NCBI GenBank assembly: GCA_020205615.1
Contig: CM035167.1
Coordinates: 135,856,568 to 135,920,567, forward strand
Reading direction: 5' to 3'
Length of the DNA: 64,000 nucleotides
DNA from: Panax quinquefolius
Taxonomy: Eukaryota; Streptophyta; Magnoliopsida; Apiales; Araliaceae
The translations under genes and the position numbers were made by a program. Positions 35,054-49,244 of this stretch are shown one piece after another (positions within the stretch are counted from its first letter, which is position 1; the number at the start of each line of letters is the position of its first letter). A model generated the notes under the pieces. The model searched no databases. It saw nothing but the letters and a program-made list of their open reading frames with translations, and had not been told where the DNA came from.

Positions 35054-35337
35054 CATCTTTGCACTACGGCCAAAGATATTCATCAACAGATTCATCTTTA
35101 CACTACAATATTAAAGATATTTATCAACAAGGTCATCTTTGCATTACGAGCCAAAGATATTCATCAATAATTCATCTTTGCACTACTGAGCTAAAGATAT
35201 TCATCAACCGGTCATCTTTGCATTACGAGCCAAAGATATTCATCAATAATTCATCTTTGCCTTACAAAGCTAAAGATATTCATCAACAAGTCATCTTTTT
35301 CACTACGAGCCAACGATATTCATATATCAAAGAAATA
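35054..35337. repeat. Hairpin minisatellite in B LTR (7 units)
   Basis: Same number and order of units as 30861-31139, with small indels in the loop between the ATCTTTG and CAAAGAT arms. Confidence 0.88.
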
Positions 35338-36680
35338 CATAATCATTTCGAAGTTATATAACAATAATTATAACCATGTTGATCAATTCACCTTGCACTT
35401 AAGCTAAAAATATTCAATTGTAAATTCAATGGTCATGATCATACCAATCAACAATTCAACTTTTGCACTCATCGCAAAAAGAGAACCTATGGTCACGATC
35501 ATACCAATAATCTACCCATCTTTACACTCAAGTCAAAGAGAAATATCATCATTAGGGTTATAAGAATGTTATATAAAAACAATATAATCAAAACATGGTT
35601 TTAATTTCAAGAGTAAGATTCATAAATCAACGATAATTTGGTCAGAGAAGAAACCAATTTGTCGTGAATAGTACCCCGTATTAAATGACATAGTACCGTA
35701 TCGTGCGCATAATAACTCTCGACACGAAAAGATAAAGTTTCATAATAAAATCCATATCAATATTTATAACACCTTAATCCAACCTGTTATAAAATCACTT
35801 AATAATATCAAAATCTTAATATTCTTAATATTACAACAATATTTAATAATTTTTAAAACTTATAAACAATTTAATTAAATTGTTTACACTTTACTAATTA
35901 ATGCATTTAATCATCATAAAATGCCAAACTCATAAGATTTCATCACCAATAACCAAAACCCTCATCAAAAATCTGCATATACCTCATATATGATTCTCAA
36001 GCCATAAAATCATATTTTCCGATTTTCTTACTTCACATAACATATTTAATTCATTTACTCATAACTAGAACATTTTCATGAAAAATACCAAATCAGTTCC
36101 AAAAATATTTATTTTCTGGGATTTAGAAGAATATAGTCCCATATTGAATATATATTTTTCTCAGAATTTTTAAAATTCATTTACTATTTTCCATATGGCC
36201 AAAACTACCGAATAGTTAGATATTTATCATAAATTATACTTTTCTCCAAAAATTCTAAAATTTATACGGTATACTGATATTATATAGATGTACTCCCAAT
36301 AAAAATTTCATCAATTTTGGAGTTAATAACAAGGATTTATAAGCGGTTATTTTTAAAATAGTCTTTTCTCATAAAATCCATAACTCTAATCTATACATCC
36401 AAAAATCGCCATTTTGGACACAATCTACAAAACTCATCAAAATATCATTTCAAATTTTCCAGAAATTTTGAAGGTTCAAAAAATTTCGAAACTAGAAACA
36501 TAATAACCCTTAAAATCCACACCTCAAAAAAGAAGATCTTTGATTGGAATAATGAACGAACGAACTTGCACAGTATAGCAATACTCAAAGTATACTCAAA
36601 ATACTCACAAGAATATGCTCGATAATATAGAGAGAAAACTTGAGTTTCGGTGTGTGATTTTCAATTCTAACCTAAGACCC

Positions 36681-36688
36681 TATTTATA
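36681..36688 (-). promoter_or_regulatory. LTR TATA box (family B)
   Basis: TATTTATA followed by GGAAAATACTT, as at 32495. Confidence 0.6.
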
Positions 36689-37786
36689 GGAAAATACTTT
36701 AACACCAAAAAAGTAAAATTTAATAAATTATTAATATAATAAATTTGAATTCCTCTCACTTTTTTTTTTTTTCAAACTTTAGCAACACAAGTATCTCACC
36801 TTACAAAACTTACAAAAACGTTTTTCATAATTAATTAATTTAAAACTCAAAAAAAATAATAATTAATTAATCCGAAACTTCAATAATTCATAATAAATAG
36901 CCCTTTTGTCAGAAAAATTCGAATCTCGCGAGGTTTTATAGGAAATTCAATTCTCTACAACTTTACGGAAGAAAGTTTTCTGAATTCCAAACAGAAATTG
37001 ACCGAAATCCATAAGCAGGCGATTTTACGTTTATAATCAAATTTCACCAATAAATGGGGTCCACCAGGCATATGTTTAACATGTTTTAAACATTTATTGC
37101 AACAAAAATACTCTTCCTCCTCGTATACTCATATATATCCACATTCGTTGTAAAAATATCACCATTATTATATTATTAAAATATAATAATATATTTAAAT
37201 GAATTATTTTATCGAGAAAAAGATAAATTTCAATTTTCAACAATTGTCACATTAAAATTTTCTCCATCTATGTCCATATAAAATAGACATTTTCCTCATC
37301 ATAAAAATCAATAATTAATTATTCACAAATAATATTACATAATCACAATATCGACAACCAGTTGTTAAAGGAAAGAGGGGCTTTCAATAAAATTTCTCCT
37401 CATGGCGCGCAATTAGGTGACCAAACCTCTCCTTAGACAGAACTTTCTAGGCATTGCCAATAATGTTATCCAATAATATTATTCAGATAATATGAATTAT
37501 TGTCTGATAATGGAAAATCTTGTCTTGTGATTATTATCAAACAACAATAATATAAAATATCAACGTAGCAATTATTGAATCAATAAAATAAAATATTGAA
37601 TAAAGAATTATCGTAATAATTATTGAGTAATGCCTTCTTACGAAAAAAAATTATCATGCTTCGTGAATAGTAACTCGTGAATAAGAACTTCGTGAATAGT
37701 AATCGTGAATAGAACTCATGAATAGTAACTCATGAATAGTAATTAAAAAAATTGAATACTTTTATTTCATAAAATTCGGTCTTACA

Positions 37787-38281
37787 ATTGTCATCATTCT
37801 CATGTTTATATTTTTGAAAGTCATACGTATTCGTGTAGTGCATAGATAGACTTTGTATGATTACGATTAAGGATTATTGATTGTAATCATAACCGTAATG
37901 TTACAAATGATGTGGTAAAAGTCCTCGTTGGCCCGTAGTGCATTGATGAACAGTTGTTGGCATGATCATGACCATTAATGAATACACAAATATTCTTAGC
38001 CCGTAGTGCTTGGATAATTGTGGTCGTGATACTAAAGAATATCCTTGGCCATAGTACAGGGGTGATTCGATGATGTGAATTATTTATTATGCTGAGTCTC
38101 AGTGATAAAAGTGATGAAAAACATTTTAAATAATAAAAGATAGTAGATTTTATTCTCTACTTAACTCTTCTAATGGATTGCTTGTTTTCGCTACAGTTAA
38201 ACTTGATGTTTGTTATATTGTATCAGTTTAACACTGTTTAAGGCTACTGATAATTTATTCTGCATTATATTAGTCATAATA
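37787..38281 (+). mobile_element. 3' LTR of nested A element, first piece
   Basis: Matches the A LTR from about 23356 to 23861 (ATTGTCATCATTCTCATG ... TTAGTCATAATA) and continues, after the B insertion, at 55653. TAATA at 38277-38281 and 55653-55657 is the target duplication. The beginning of this LTR is missing at the border with the B array. Confidence 0.85.
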
Positions 38282-39452
38282 TGTAAGACCCCAAATTTTA
38301 TGAAATAAAAGTATTCAATTTTTCTTATAATTACTATTCAGTAAATGGTTAAATTGATAACAAGTTAAAGTTGAGGGTAATATATGAAAATTTTCAAAAT
38401 ACGCGAGTGGTTATAAAATATTCATTTATCGGGGTATTCGTTTGGTTGTGGAATATTCTTTCTGTCGGGGAATATTCGCATTTACGCCAAGTAAAACTAT
38501 TTGTGGGTCCCATAACGGATAATCGCGAGGATGAAGAAAACGACAAAGTTTGAGTTTTATAAAAATAACAGCGTAGTTATTACTGCTAACACCATTGAAT
38601 ACCGTGGTTAAAATACAAGAATGTCAGAGAATGCACAAAGAAAGATACCCACGGTATTGCGATGATTTTTTTAATTATTGATTCTTACGTGAGAAGGCAC
38701 TACTCAATAATTGTTACAATAATTACTGTTCAATATTTTATTTTATTGGTTCAATAATTGTTGCGTTGATATTTTATATTATTGTTGTTTCAATAATTAT
38801 CATTGCACAGTATTTCCCATTATCGGATCAATAATTCATATTATTTGAATAATATTATGAGATACCATTATTGGCAATGTCTAGAAAATTCTGTCAAGGA
38901 GAGGTTTGGTCACCTAATTGCGCGCCAGTAAGGAGAAATCCTTATCGGAAAGCCCCCTCTTTCCTAGGAACTGCCTGGTTGTCATTATTGTGATTCTGTA
39001 ATATTATTTGTGAATAATTAATTATTGATTTATATGATAAAGAAATATTTATTTTATGTGGATATAAATGATGGATATATTTATTTTTATGTGGATAAAA
39101 ATAAAAGAATTAATACTGAGGTATTTTATCAGTATTTTGTCGGTGTGGAGGTATTAAAAATCATCCGTTTGTGGATTTCGGATATTTTTGGTTTAGAATT
39201 TGGAAAAACTCAAAGCTACAAAGTTGTAGAGAATTCGATTTCAGGCAGAATGGACATAAAATTCATATTTTTCTGATAAACGGTCTATTTTTTATGAATT
39301 ATTGAAGTTTCAGAAAATAAAATGATTTTTATTAATTTATGGGTGAGACCCACTTTTGTTTTAACACATGTGGGCTGCCAAATTTTGTTCAAAGATGGTG
39401 GTATTGAGCTTGGTCAAGAGCATGCGTAGGAATAAGGAAATAAAATAATATT
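38282..39452 (+). mobile_element. Family B LTR, first 1.17 kb
   Basis: Starts TGTAAGACCCCAAATTTTATG. GAATATTC palindromes at 38451-38458 and 38470-38477, then the conserved GGAGAGGTTTGGTCACC block near 38899. It stops at AATATT (39447-39452); the homologous continuation is found in reverse at 52991 and leftwards, which suggests an inversion. Confidence 0.85.
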
Positions 39453-40261
39453 TGTGACAACCCCAAAATAGGTCCATTCCATCCAACCCATTCTGAGTCG
39501 CCAAATATATGGTACAGAAAACAACTACAACTTTATTACAACCGTTGTCATGCAAAATACAACAACACATATACTGTGAGTTTGGATACAAATATATATA
39601 CCAATTGTGACTCTCATCCTAACCTTGGATAGCACGTCACAATGACACCTTATATAAATGTATAGTCAAAACCTTTTTGAAATTAGAATCTTTGGGAAGT
39701 GCTCAAAAAAAACCTTCGTACATGGGTGGCCACGCTTCTAGGTTATGATATATATCATATGGCCACACGTAATTATCCTTGGTTCAATCTAATAGACCCT
39801 AAAAGAAAACTAGAAGATTACTATCATATTCTTCCCAATGGTGAGTTTTCACCGACTTATCATTATCTCCATCGTCTCAAATTGAGAATTATACTTCAAA
39901 CAAATACCAAGATTATATAGGTAGTGCTCAGTAAATATACTCAAAGAAGTGGATGAGCACAACTGACCACATCTTATGATGACACGAGGTTGTATGTCAT
40001 TAGACATCTTGTATGATAGTTGTAAAACACCCTTCTAACGTTGGGTTCGGCTCTCCTATATGATTCACCAAATATAACTACTAAAAGATGTATACAACAC
40101 ACTTATCTATCTTTGTTTAGGAGAACTCCACAACTAGAGACCACCGTTCTATTCCTCTTGTTCCCGGCTCAATTCCAACTACACTTTTATTACTCGAAAG
40201 GAATTGTGAAGCAAAAGGGTGAAAGACAACTACTTCAATAAAGAATATCATGACTAAAGAT
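39453..40261 (-). mobile_element. Family B LTR end piece (minus, in inverted block)
   Basis: Starts TGTGACAACCCC (complement of an LTR end) and follows the B LTR to about the region matching 30500, where a C LTR takes over. It includes a broken copy of the LTR-resident ORF region (39700-40005). Confidence 0.8.
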
Positions 40262-41596
40262 AATTAAAAAGACCACAAAATTTTTAAATAAAAGGAATTT
40301 CCTTTATTTTGAAATAGTAAGGGTTGATTTGATTAATGTGGATAGTTAAGGGTTAAATCGATAAATATTTCAAAAAATAAAGTGGTTATAAAATATTCAT
40401 TGTTGTCGGGGAATATTCGTTTGGTCGTGGAATATTAAATCTTTGTCGGGGAATATTAAATGCAACGGTAGCGACGATGTGTGGGCCCCATGTGAGCGAT
40501 TGGATGAAGAAAGCGACAAATATAAGTTGTTTTAAATAACGGCGTAGTTGTTGTTATTAATTGTTGGAATACCCGGTGGTTAAAACACACTAATACGCGT
40601 TGTTGAGCGAAGTAGCACGGTATTGCACCAATTATTGATTCTTACGTAAGAAGGCACTACTCAATAATGGTTACGATAATTCTTATATTTTTTATTTTAT
40701 TGAGTTAATAATTCTTTGCGTTGATATTTTATATTCTTTGTTGTTTGATAATTGTCATTTACAGGTATCTTTCATTATCGAAGCAATAATTCATATTATC
40801 TGAATAATATTATTAGATAACATTATTGGCAATGTCTAGAAAGTTACATCTAAGGAGAGGTTTGGTCATCTAATTGCGCTTGATGAAGAAGAAATTCTTA
40901 TTGGAAAGCCCCTTCTCTGAGGAAGCGCACGGTTGTCAATATTGTGATTACGTAATATTATTTGTGAATAATTAATTATTGATTTATATGATGAGGAAAA
41001 TATTGATTTTATGTGGATATAGATGGAGAAAATTTTTAAAATGACAATTGTTGAAAATTAATATTTTATCTTTTTACGATAAAATAATTCATTTAAATAT
41101 ATTATTTTAATAATATATTAACGGTGATATTTTACAATGAATGTGGGATATATGAGTATATGAGGAGGAAGAGTATTTTGTGGCATTAAATGTTTAACAC
41201 ATGTTTTTGTGTGTTGGTGGACACAATTATTAGTAGAAATTTGATTATAGCACTGTAAAATCGCTTGGTTTGTGGATTTGATTCGATTTTTGTTTGGAAT
41301 TTGGAAAAACTTTCTTCTGCAAAGTTGTAGAGAATTGAATTTCCTATAAAAACACGCGAGATTTGAATTTTCTGATGAAAGGGCTATTTATTATGAATTA
41401 TTGAAGTTAGAAACTCAAAATAATTGATTTTTGGGAGTTTAAATTATTTTTAATTAAGAAAAACGTTTTTGTATTTTTTGGTCATCATTAACATGTGTGG
41501 CTGGTGTTTTGACCAAAAGGTGGGCTAAGGAAAATTTGTATAATTATATTAATATTATATTAAATTTTACGCTTTTTGGTGTTCTAAGCATTTTCC

Positions 41597-41604
41597 TATA
41601 AATA
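41597..41604 (+). promoter_or_regulatory. LTR TATA box (family C)
   Basis: TATAAATA after TTTTCC, followed by GGGTCTTAGGTTAGAATTG. Confidence 0.6.
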
Positions 41605-41879
41605 GGGTCTTAGGTTAGAATTGAAAATCACACGTAAGCTGAAGTTTTCTCTCTATTTCTCTCTCGATATTTTGAGCGTATTCTTGTGAGTATTTTGAGT
41701 ATACTTTGAGTATTGCTAGGCGGTTGCAAGTTCCTTGACCTATATCTTGTGATTCTACATTTAGAAATCTTGATCTTTCGAGGTAAGGGATATTATTTTT
41801 TTTCAGAATGATATTATTTCTTCAATATCATTATCTTTGAAATATTGATCTGAAGTTTTTATCAAATTTGGAACTTTTT

Positions 41880-41965
41880 CATGTGGGGTTACTATTCATG
41901 GGTTCTTATTCATGAGTTACTATTCATGAGTTCTTATTCACGAGTTCTTATTCACGAGTCTTATT
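41880..41965 (+). repeat. TTATTCACGAGTT short tandem repeats
   Basis: Five to six copies of a 13-14-bp unit (GTTACTATTCATGA / GTTCTTATTCACGA). On the other strand the same unit appears as ACTCGTGAATAGTA in B LTRs at 33488-33605, 37660-37742 and 51955-52012. Confidence 0.75.
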
Positions 41966-44310
41966 CATGAAACGTGAAGATGTTTTTTTGTGGAATTTCT
42001 ATCTTTTGGTGTGTGGAGTTACTATTCACGTATACGGCACTATTCATTATCGGTACTATTCATAGAAAAATAAAATTTCTTCTTTTCGTCTAAAACATCT
42101 ATTGCGGATACTAACTTCGATTGTATCCATGTTTTGATCATTCTTGAATTTTACACCACTATGATTATTTTTGAGGTATTTTTGGACGTGGATAAAACCG
42201 AGTACGAATCCTTAATCCTTAATCCTTGTCATTTTGTTTCTTTGGATTCGTTTCTTTAAAAATATTTTTCATCATCCTCGGTCTTAAATGATGATATTAT
42301 TGAATATCTTTGGCACAGTGTAGTGCTGAGATGAATGATTTCTTGAAGAATATCTTTTGTTTTGTAGTGCAAAGATGAGCAGTGTTGAGATGAACATGAC
42401 CGATTGATTAATATCTTTGGCACGTAGTGCAAAAGATGAGCAGTGTTTAAATGAACATGACAGTGATGAATATCTTTGGCTGCAGTGCAAAGATGAATAT
42501 TTGATTCGGATGTATATTGATTGATGTTACTGAGGATAAAATATTGATGATGAATTTATTAAATTCATAGATTATAGTAGATTTCATTCTCTACGTAACT
42601 CTTCTATGAATTATTATTTCATTGCGAATATTGATCCGAAACTTGTGTCTCATTGTATTCTATAGATTTTTCCTGTTGAAGACTAACTATAATTTGTTGT
42701 ATATTATCTTAGTCATAATATTCTTTCTTGGGCTAGTTGAGCTCACCCTTTTCCTTGTTGTTCCATTTTTCTTCTCGGGAGGCGAGAATATAAGCGATGC
42801 AAGTGGGGTATGGAATGAAGGTTTTAGAAAGGATTGTTTAGTAGTCCTCACCATTTTGTAAAATAATGTATCAATAAATGTGATGAGGATTTATTTGAGT
42901 ATAGATATTGTCAGAAGATAATATTTGTATTCAAACTCAAAGTTTCTTGTTGTAATAACAAAGTTGTAGTTGTTTACGTACCATGTATTTTTGGCGATTT
43001 TCTTATAATGGGTTGGATGGAATGGACCTATTTTGGGGGCGTCACATATAATTTTTTTCAAAATAAGCAAGTGGTTATAAAATATTCATTATTGTCGGGG
43101 AATATTCGTTTGGTCGTGAAATATTCTTTCCGTGGGGAATATTTAAATGCGAAAGTATGACCATTTATGGGCCCCATAATGAGATAAGCTGTCGGATGAA
43201 GAAAATGACAAAAGGAGTTTTATAAATAATAACGTAATTATTACCAAATTAACCTTTGTTGGAATACCCGGTGGGTAAAGTAAAATGTCTGGCGTTGTTG
43301 ACGGATGATATTGCGGTGTTGCCTGCAGTATTTTTGAATTATTGACTCTTACGTAAGAAGACCTTACTCGATAATTATTACTGAATTATTGTTCAATATT
43401 TTATTTTATTGATTCAATAATTGCTGCGTTGATATTTTATATTACTGTTGTTTTAATAATTGTCACTACACAGTATTTTCCATTATCGAAGCAATAATTC
43501 ATATTATCTAAATAATATTATTAGAAAATATTATTGGCAATGTCTAGAAAGTTCTGTCTAAGGAGAGGTTTGGTCACCTAATTGTGCGCCAGTAAGGAGA
43601 AATCTTTATTGGAAAGCCCCATCTTTTCTGGGAACTGCCTGGTTGTCATTATTGTGATTCTGTAATATTATTTGTGAATAATTAATTATTGATTAATATG
43701 ATAAGGAAAATATTCATTTTATGTGGATATAGATGGAGAAAATATTTAAAGTGACAATTGTTGAAAATTAATATTTTATCTTTTTCTGATAAAATAATTC
43801 GTTTAAATATATTATTTTAATAATATATTAACGGTGATATTTTTATAATGAATGTGCGATATGTGAGTATATGAGGAGGAAGAGTATTTTTGTGGCATTA
43901 AATGATTAACACATGTTTTGTGTGTCGGTGGACCCCATTTCTTGACTGAAATTTGATTATAGCCTGTAAAATCGCCCATTTATGAATTTCGGTCAATTTA
44001 TGTTTGGAATTTGGAAAAACGTTCTTCTGCAGAGTTGTAGAGAATTGAATTTTCTATTAAAACTCGCGAGATTCGAATTTTCTGACAAAAGGACTATTTG
44101 TTATAAATTATTGAAGTTTCGAAGCTCCGAAATAATTAATTTTTGGATGTTTAAAATAATTTAAATAAGAAAAACATTTTTTGTGTTTGGTGGGAATCTT
44201 TAACATGTGTTAGGATGGCTGAGTTCAGATTCATGGAAGCGTAGAAAGATGTGGAAAATAATTAATATTAATTTATTAAATTTTCTGCTTTGGTATTCTA
44301 AGCATTTTCC

Positions 44311-44318
44311 TATAAATA
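44311..44318 (+). promoter_or_regulatory. LTR TATA box (family B)
   Basis: TATAAATA after TTTTCC; followed by GAGAGCTTAGGTTAGAATTG. Confidence 0.6.
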
Positions 44319-45506
44319 GAGAGCTTAGGTTAGAATTGAAAATCACACTTTGAGTATTGCTATGCGGTGCAAGTTCGTTCAGCGTTATTCTAGTCAGAAG
44401 TACTGCTCTTTTGAGGTAAGAGATAGTAAGGAATTTTTAAGGGTGATTATGTTTTTCAGTTTTATATTTTTTCGAACCTTCAAAAATTCTGGAAAATTTT
44501 GAAATAATATTTTGATGAGTTTTGTAGATTGTGTCCAAAAATGGAAATTTTTGGATGTATAGATTAGGAGTTATGGATTTTATGAGAAAAGACTATTTTA
44601 AAAGTAACTGTTTATAACTCCTTGTGATTAACTCCAAAATTGATGAAATTTGTATTAGGAGTACATCTATATAATATCAGTATATCATATTAATTTCAGA
44701 ATTTTTGGACAAAAGTACAATTTATGATAAATGTTTAAATATTAAATTGGTTTTGGCCATATGAAAAATAGTAAATGAATTTTAAAAATTCGAGAAAAAT
44801 ATATATTCAATATGGGACTATATTCTTCTAAATCCCGGAAAATAAATATTTTTGGAACTGATTTGGTATTTTTCATGAAAATGTTCTAGTTATGAGTAAA
44901 TGAATTAAATATGTTATGTAGAGAGTAAGAAAATTTGAAAATAGGATTTATGGCTTAAGAATCCTATATATGAGGTATATCTGATTTTTGATGAGGATTT
45001 TGGTTATTGGTGATGCAATCTTATTAGTTTGGCATTTTAAGATGATTAAATGCATTTATTAGTAAAGTGTAAACAATTTAAATAAATTGTTTATAAGTTT
45101 AAGAAATGATTAAAATATTGTGGTAGTATTAATAATATTAGATTATGAGATTATTAAGTGATTTATAACATTTTGATTAAGGTGTTATGAGATCATTGAT
45201 TTATGAATCTTACTCTTGAGATTAAATCTATATGTTTTGATTATATTGTTTTTATATAACATTTTATAACCCTAATGATAATATTTCTCTTTGACTTTTA
45301 GTGTAAAGATGGGTATATTATTGGTATGATCGTGACTATAGGTTCTCTTTGGCGATAGTGCAAAAGTTGAATTGTTGACTAGTATAATCATGACCATTGA
45401 ATTTCTGATTGAATATTTTTAGCTTAAGTGCAAAGGTGAATTGATCAACATGGTTATAATTATTGTTATATATAACCACGAAATGATTATGTATTTCTTT
45501 GATATA

Positions 45507-45731
45507 TGAATATCTTTGGCTCGTAGTCAAAAGATGACTTGTTGATGAATATCTTAGCTTGTAGTGCAAAGATGAATTATTGTTGAATATCTTTGGCCCG
45601 TAGTGCAAAGATGACCTGTTGTTGAATATCTTTGGCTCGTAGTGCAAAGATGACTTGTTGTTGAATATCTTTGGCATGTAGTGCAAAGATGAATTGTTGA
45701 TGAATATCTTTGGCCGTGGTGCAAAGATGAA
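45507..45731. repeat. Hairpin minisatellite in B LTR (6 units)
   Basis: Units of about 39 bp, GAATATCTTTGGCTCGTAG then TGCAAAGATGACTTGTTGTT. It is the plus-strand counterpart of the arrays at 30861 and 35054. Confidence 0.88.
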
Positions 45732-46619
45732 TTTATTAGTATGATTATGAGCAGAGGCTGTGATTTGGTATAACCATGATCTTTGATGTTTCGTGTAAAG
45801 GCGGTGATGAAATTATCTTCGTCCTGGATAAGAAGAGGAATTTAGAACTAAAATTATGATTATGAGTTATACATGTGATTGTGGACAGGAATTGTTGATT
45901 GATGTTACAGGGATAAAACATTGTTGGTGGACTTTTAACATGGAGAAGATAATGATTTTATGGTCTATTTGACTCTTCTAATAGATTGCTCATTCAGCAC
46001 ATGTTAACTATGGTTGAAAAGTTTTATCATCTACCATATGTTCTAAATCTACGATTTATTCTTGATGAAGACTATTGATAATTTATTTATCTTTAGTCAT
46101 AATATTCTTCTTTGGGCTAGTTGTGCTCACCCTTTTTTGTTTCACAATTCCTTTCGTGTAATAAAAGTGTAATTTGGGTCGGCGGGGATAGTGAGGGAAT
46201 AGAGTGGTGGTCTATAGATGTTGAGGGTGAGGTGAATTTAACTTTGGAAGGGTGTTTTGTCACTATCATACAAGATGACTAATGACATACAAACTCGTGT
46301 TATCATAAGACAAGGTTGTGCACATCCACTTCTTTGAGTATATTTACAAGCACTACCTATATAATCTTGGTGTTTGTTTGGAGTATAATACCCAATTAGA
46401 GACAATGGAGATAATGATATGTCAAGAAAAGACTCACCATTGGGAAGAATATGATAGTAATCTTATCGTTTTTCTTTTGGGGTCTATTAGATCAACCAAG
46501 GATAATTCGTGGCCATATGATATCTACCATAACCTAAAAGCATGGCCTCCCATGTATACGAAGGTTTTCTTGAGCACTTCCCAAAGATTCTAATTTCTAA
46601 AACAGGTTTTTGACTATCT

Positions 46620-49227
46620 TGTGATGCCCCCAAAATAGGTATACATCACCCATTACGAGTTGTCAATACATGATGCGTAAACAACTACAACTTTATTATT
46701 ACAACAAGAAAGCGTGAGTTTGAATACAAATATTATCTTACAGACAATATCTATACTCAAATAAATCCTCATCACATTTATTGATACATTATTTTACAAA
46801 ATGGTGAGGACTACTAAACAACTCTCTCTAGAACTTTCATTCCATACCCAGGCTTCGTACTCATTTATATTCTCGCCTCTAAGAAGAAAAATGGAACAAA
46901 AAGGAAAAGGGTGAGCTCAACTAGCCCGATAAAGAATATTATGACTAAGATAATATACAACAAATTATCATTAGTCTTGAACAGGAAAAAATCTAATAGA
47001 ATACAATAGACAACAAGTTTTAAATCAATATTCGCATGATGAAATAATAATTCATTAGAAGAGTTAAGTAGAGAATGCAACTACTATCTTACATGTATGA
47101 ATTTTAAAGTTCATCGTCTATCTTTTATCCCCTGTAACATCAATCAATATATATACGGAATCAAATATTCATCTTTGCATTACTGGGCGAAAATATTCAT
47201 CGAGTTGGTCATGTTCATCTAAACACTGTTCATCTTTGCACTACGGGCCAAAGATATTCTTTGAAATCATTCATCTTTGCACTACTCTGCCAAAGATATT
47301 CCATAATAACATCATTTAAGATGAAGATGATGAAAAATATTTTAAAAAGCGAATCCGATTGAAACAAAATGATGAGGATTAAGGATTAAGGATTCGTACT
47401 TTGTTTTATCCACGTCCAAAAATACCTCAAAAATAATCACAAGTGGTGTAAAATTCAGAATGATCAAAACATGGATACAATCAAAGCTAGTATCCACAAT
47501 AGATATTTTTAGCGAAAAGAAAATTTTTCATTTTTAGATGAATAATGCCAGATTCGTGAATAGTGTAAGTATCGTGAATAAGTGCAGTATACATGAATAG
47601 TAACTCCAGACACCAAAAGTTCCAAATTTGATAAAACTTGGATCAATATTTCAACATAATGATATTGAAGAAACAATATCATTCTGGAAAAATAATATCC
47701 CTTACCTCGAAAAGGCAGTCTTTAGTTGAAACAGGATATAGGTTATGACTTGAACTTGCATTAGTATAGCAATACTCAAAGTATACTCAAAATACTCACA
47801 AGAATACGCGATAATATAGAGAGAAAACTTGGGTTTACGGTGTGATTTTCAATTCTAACTAAACACACCTATTTATAGGAAATTGCTTAGAAACACTAAA
47901 CCGAGAAAATTTAATAAAATATTAATATATATTTATTAAATTCTTACGCTTTACTTTTTATCAACTGAATTCAGCATTCAACACAAGTAGCCCACCTCAC
48001 AAAACTTTTAAAAACGTTTTTCTTATTTAACATAATTAAAACTTCAAAAATTAACTATTTGAGACTTGAACTTCAATAATTCATAATAAATAGCCCTTTT
48101 GTCGAAAAATTTGAATCTCGCTAATTTTTATAGGAAATTCAATTCTCTACAACTTTGCAGAAGAAAGTTTTTCCAAATTCCAAGCGAAATTGACCGAAAT
48201 CCACAAAGCAGGCGATTTTACAAATTTATAATCAAATTTCGATCGATAAATGGGTCCCATGAGCATGTTTAACATGTTTTAAACATTTATTGCAACAAAA
48301 ATACTCTTCCTCCTCGTATACTCATATATCCCACATTCGTTGTAAAAATATCACCATTATTATATTATTAAAATATAATAATATATTTAAATGAATTATT
48401 TTATCGAGAAAAAGATAAAATTTCAATTTTCAACAATTGTCACATTAAAATTTTTCTCCATCTATATCCACATAAAATCAATATTTTCCTCATCATATGA
48501 ATCAATAATTAATTATTCACAAATAATATTACTGAGAATCACAATATTGACAACCGGCGGTTCAGGAAAGAGGGGCTTTCAATAAAATTTCTCACTTCTT
48601 TGGCGGTATGATTAGGTGACCAAACCTCTCCTTAGAGCAGAACTTTCTAGACATTGCCAATAATGTTATCTAATAATATTATTAGGATAATATGAATTAT
48701 TGCTTCGATAATGAAAAAAATCGTGTAATGACAATTATTGAAACAACAATGAATATAAAATATCAACGCCAGCAATTATTAAATCAATAAAATCTTTGAG
48801 CAATAATTATCTGTAACCATTATTGAGTAGTGCCTTCTTACGTAAGAATCAATAATTGGTGCAATACTGGTGTCTTCTTGTGTTTTAACCACCAAAGTAT
48901 TTTAACGATTATTAATCTGTAATAACTACGTCGTTCGTTTTTTAAACCACTTATATTTGTCGTTTTCTTCATCCAATCGTTTTTCCGTTATGGGGCCCAC
49001 AAAATCTTGCTGCTTGTCGTAAATACGAATATTCCCAAGCAAGAAGAATATTCCACGACCAAACGAATATTCCCAAACAACAATGAATATTTTATAACCA
49101 TTTGCTTATTTTGAAATATTTGCGTATTTTACCCATAACTATTCACATTAATCAAATCAACCCTTACTATTTCAAAATAATAAATAGAGAATATTAAATT
49201 TCATTTATAATAAGTTAGGGTCTTACA
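46620..49227 (-). mobile_element. Family C LTR (minus), 3' LTR of a C element
   Basis: From TGTGATGCCCCC to GGGTCTTACA, 2608 bp. The polypurine region and end of pol follow at 49228, so it is the 3' LTR of a minus-strand element (46620-51587). Flanks TATCT (46615-46619) and TATAC (51588-51592) are probably the target duplication with one change. TATA box at 47870-47877; hairpin units at 47165-47320. Confidence 0.88.
47870..47877 (-). promoter_or_regulatory. LTR TATA box (family C)
   Basis: TATTTATA on the plus strand followed by GGAAATTGCTTAG. Confidence 0.6.
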
Positions 49228-49240
49228 ACCTCCCCTCCTT
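49228..49240 (-). other. Polypurine tract of C element
   Basis: On the minus strand AAGGAGGGGAGG lies directly before the TTGTAAGACCC LTR start. It would prime plus-strand DNA synthesis. Confidence 0.7.
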
Positions 49241-49244
49241 ATGA

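Larger units (their letters stand above)
33984..37786 (-). mobile_element. Family B LTR (minus), array copy 2
   Basis: 3803 bp from TGTAACGACCCC to GTCTTACA. Short ORF at 34267-34512, seven minisatellite units at 35054-35337, TATA box at 36681-36688, GTGAATAGTAACT-type repeats at 37660-37742. On the right it abuts family A LTR sequence at 37787. Confidence 0.92.
40262..43046 (+). mobile_element. Family C LTR (plus)
   Basis: Start is degraded (AAGACCACAAAATTTT); end GGGGGCGTCACA at 43046. About 2.8 kb. GAATATTC at 40411-40418, TATA box at 41597-41604, (T)TATTCA(T/C)GAGTT repeats at 41880-41965, and four hairpin minisatellite-like units at 42295-42500. The 3' third resembles A, the 5' part resembles B, so C looks like a mosaic or intermediate family. 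Confidence 0.8.
43047..46619 (+). mobile_element. Family B LTR (plus), main part of a split copy
   Basis: Lacks the first ~110 bases; begins within the segment before GTGGTTATAAAATATTC. TATA box at 44311-44318, minisatellite at 45507-45731. It stops at TGACTATCT (46619) and resumes at 51588 with TATACC after the C element insertion; the end is GGTCGTTACA at 51788. The LTR-resident ORF is broken here by a stop soon after its ATG at about 46275. Confidence 0.85.
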
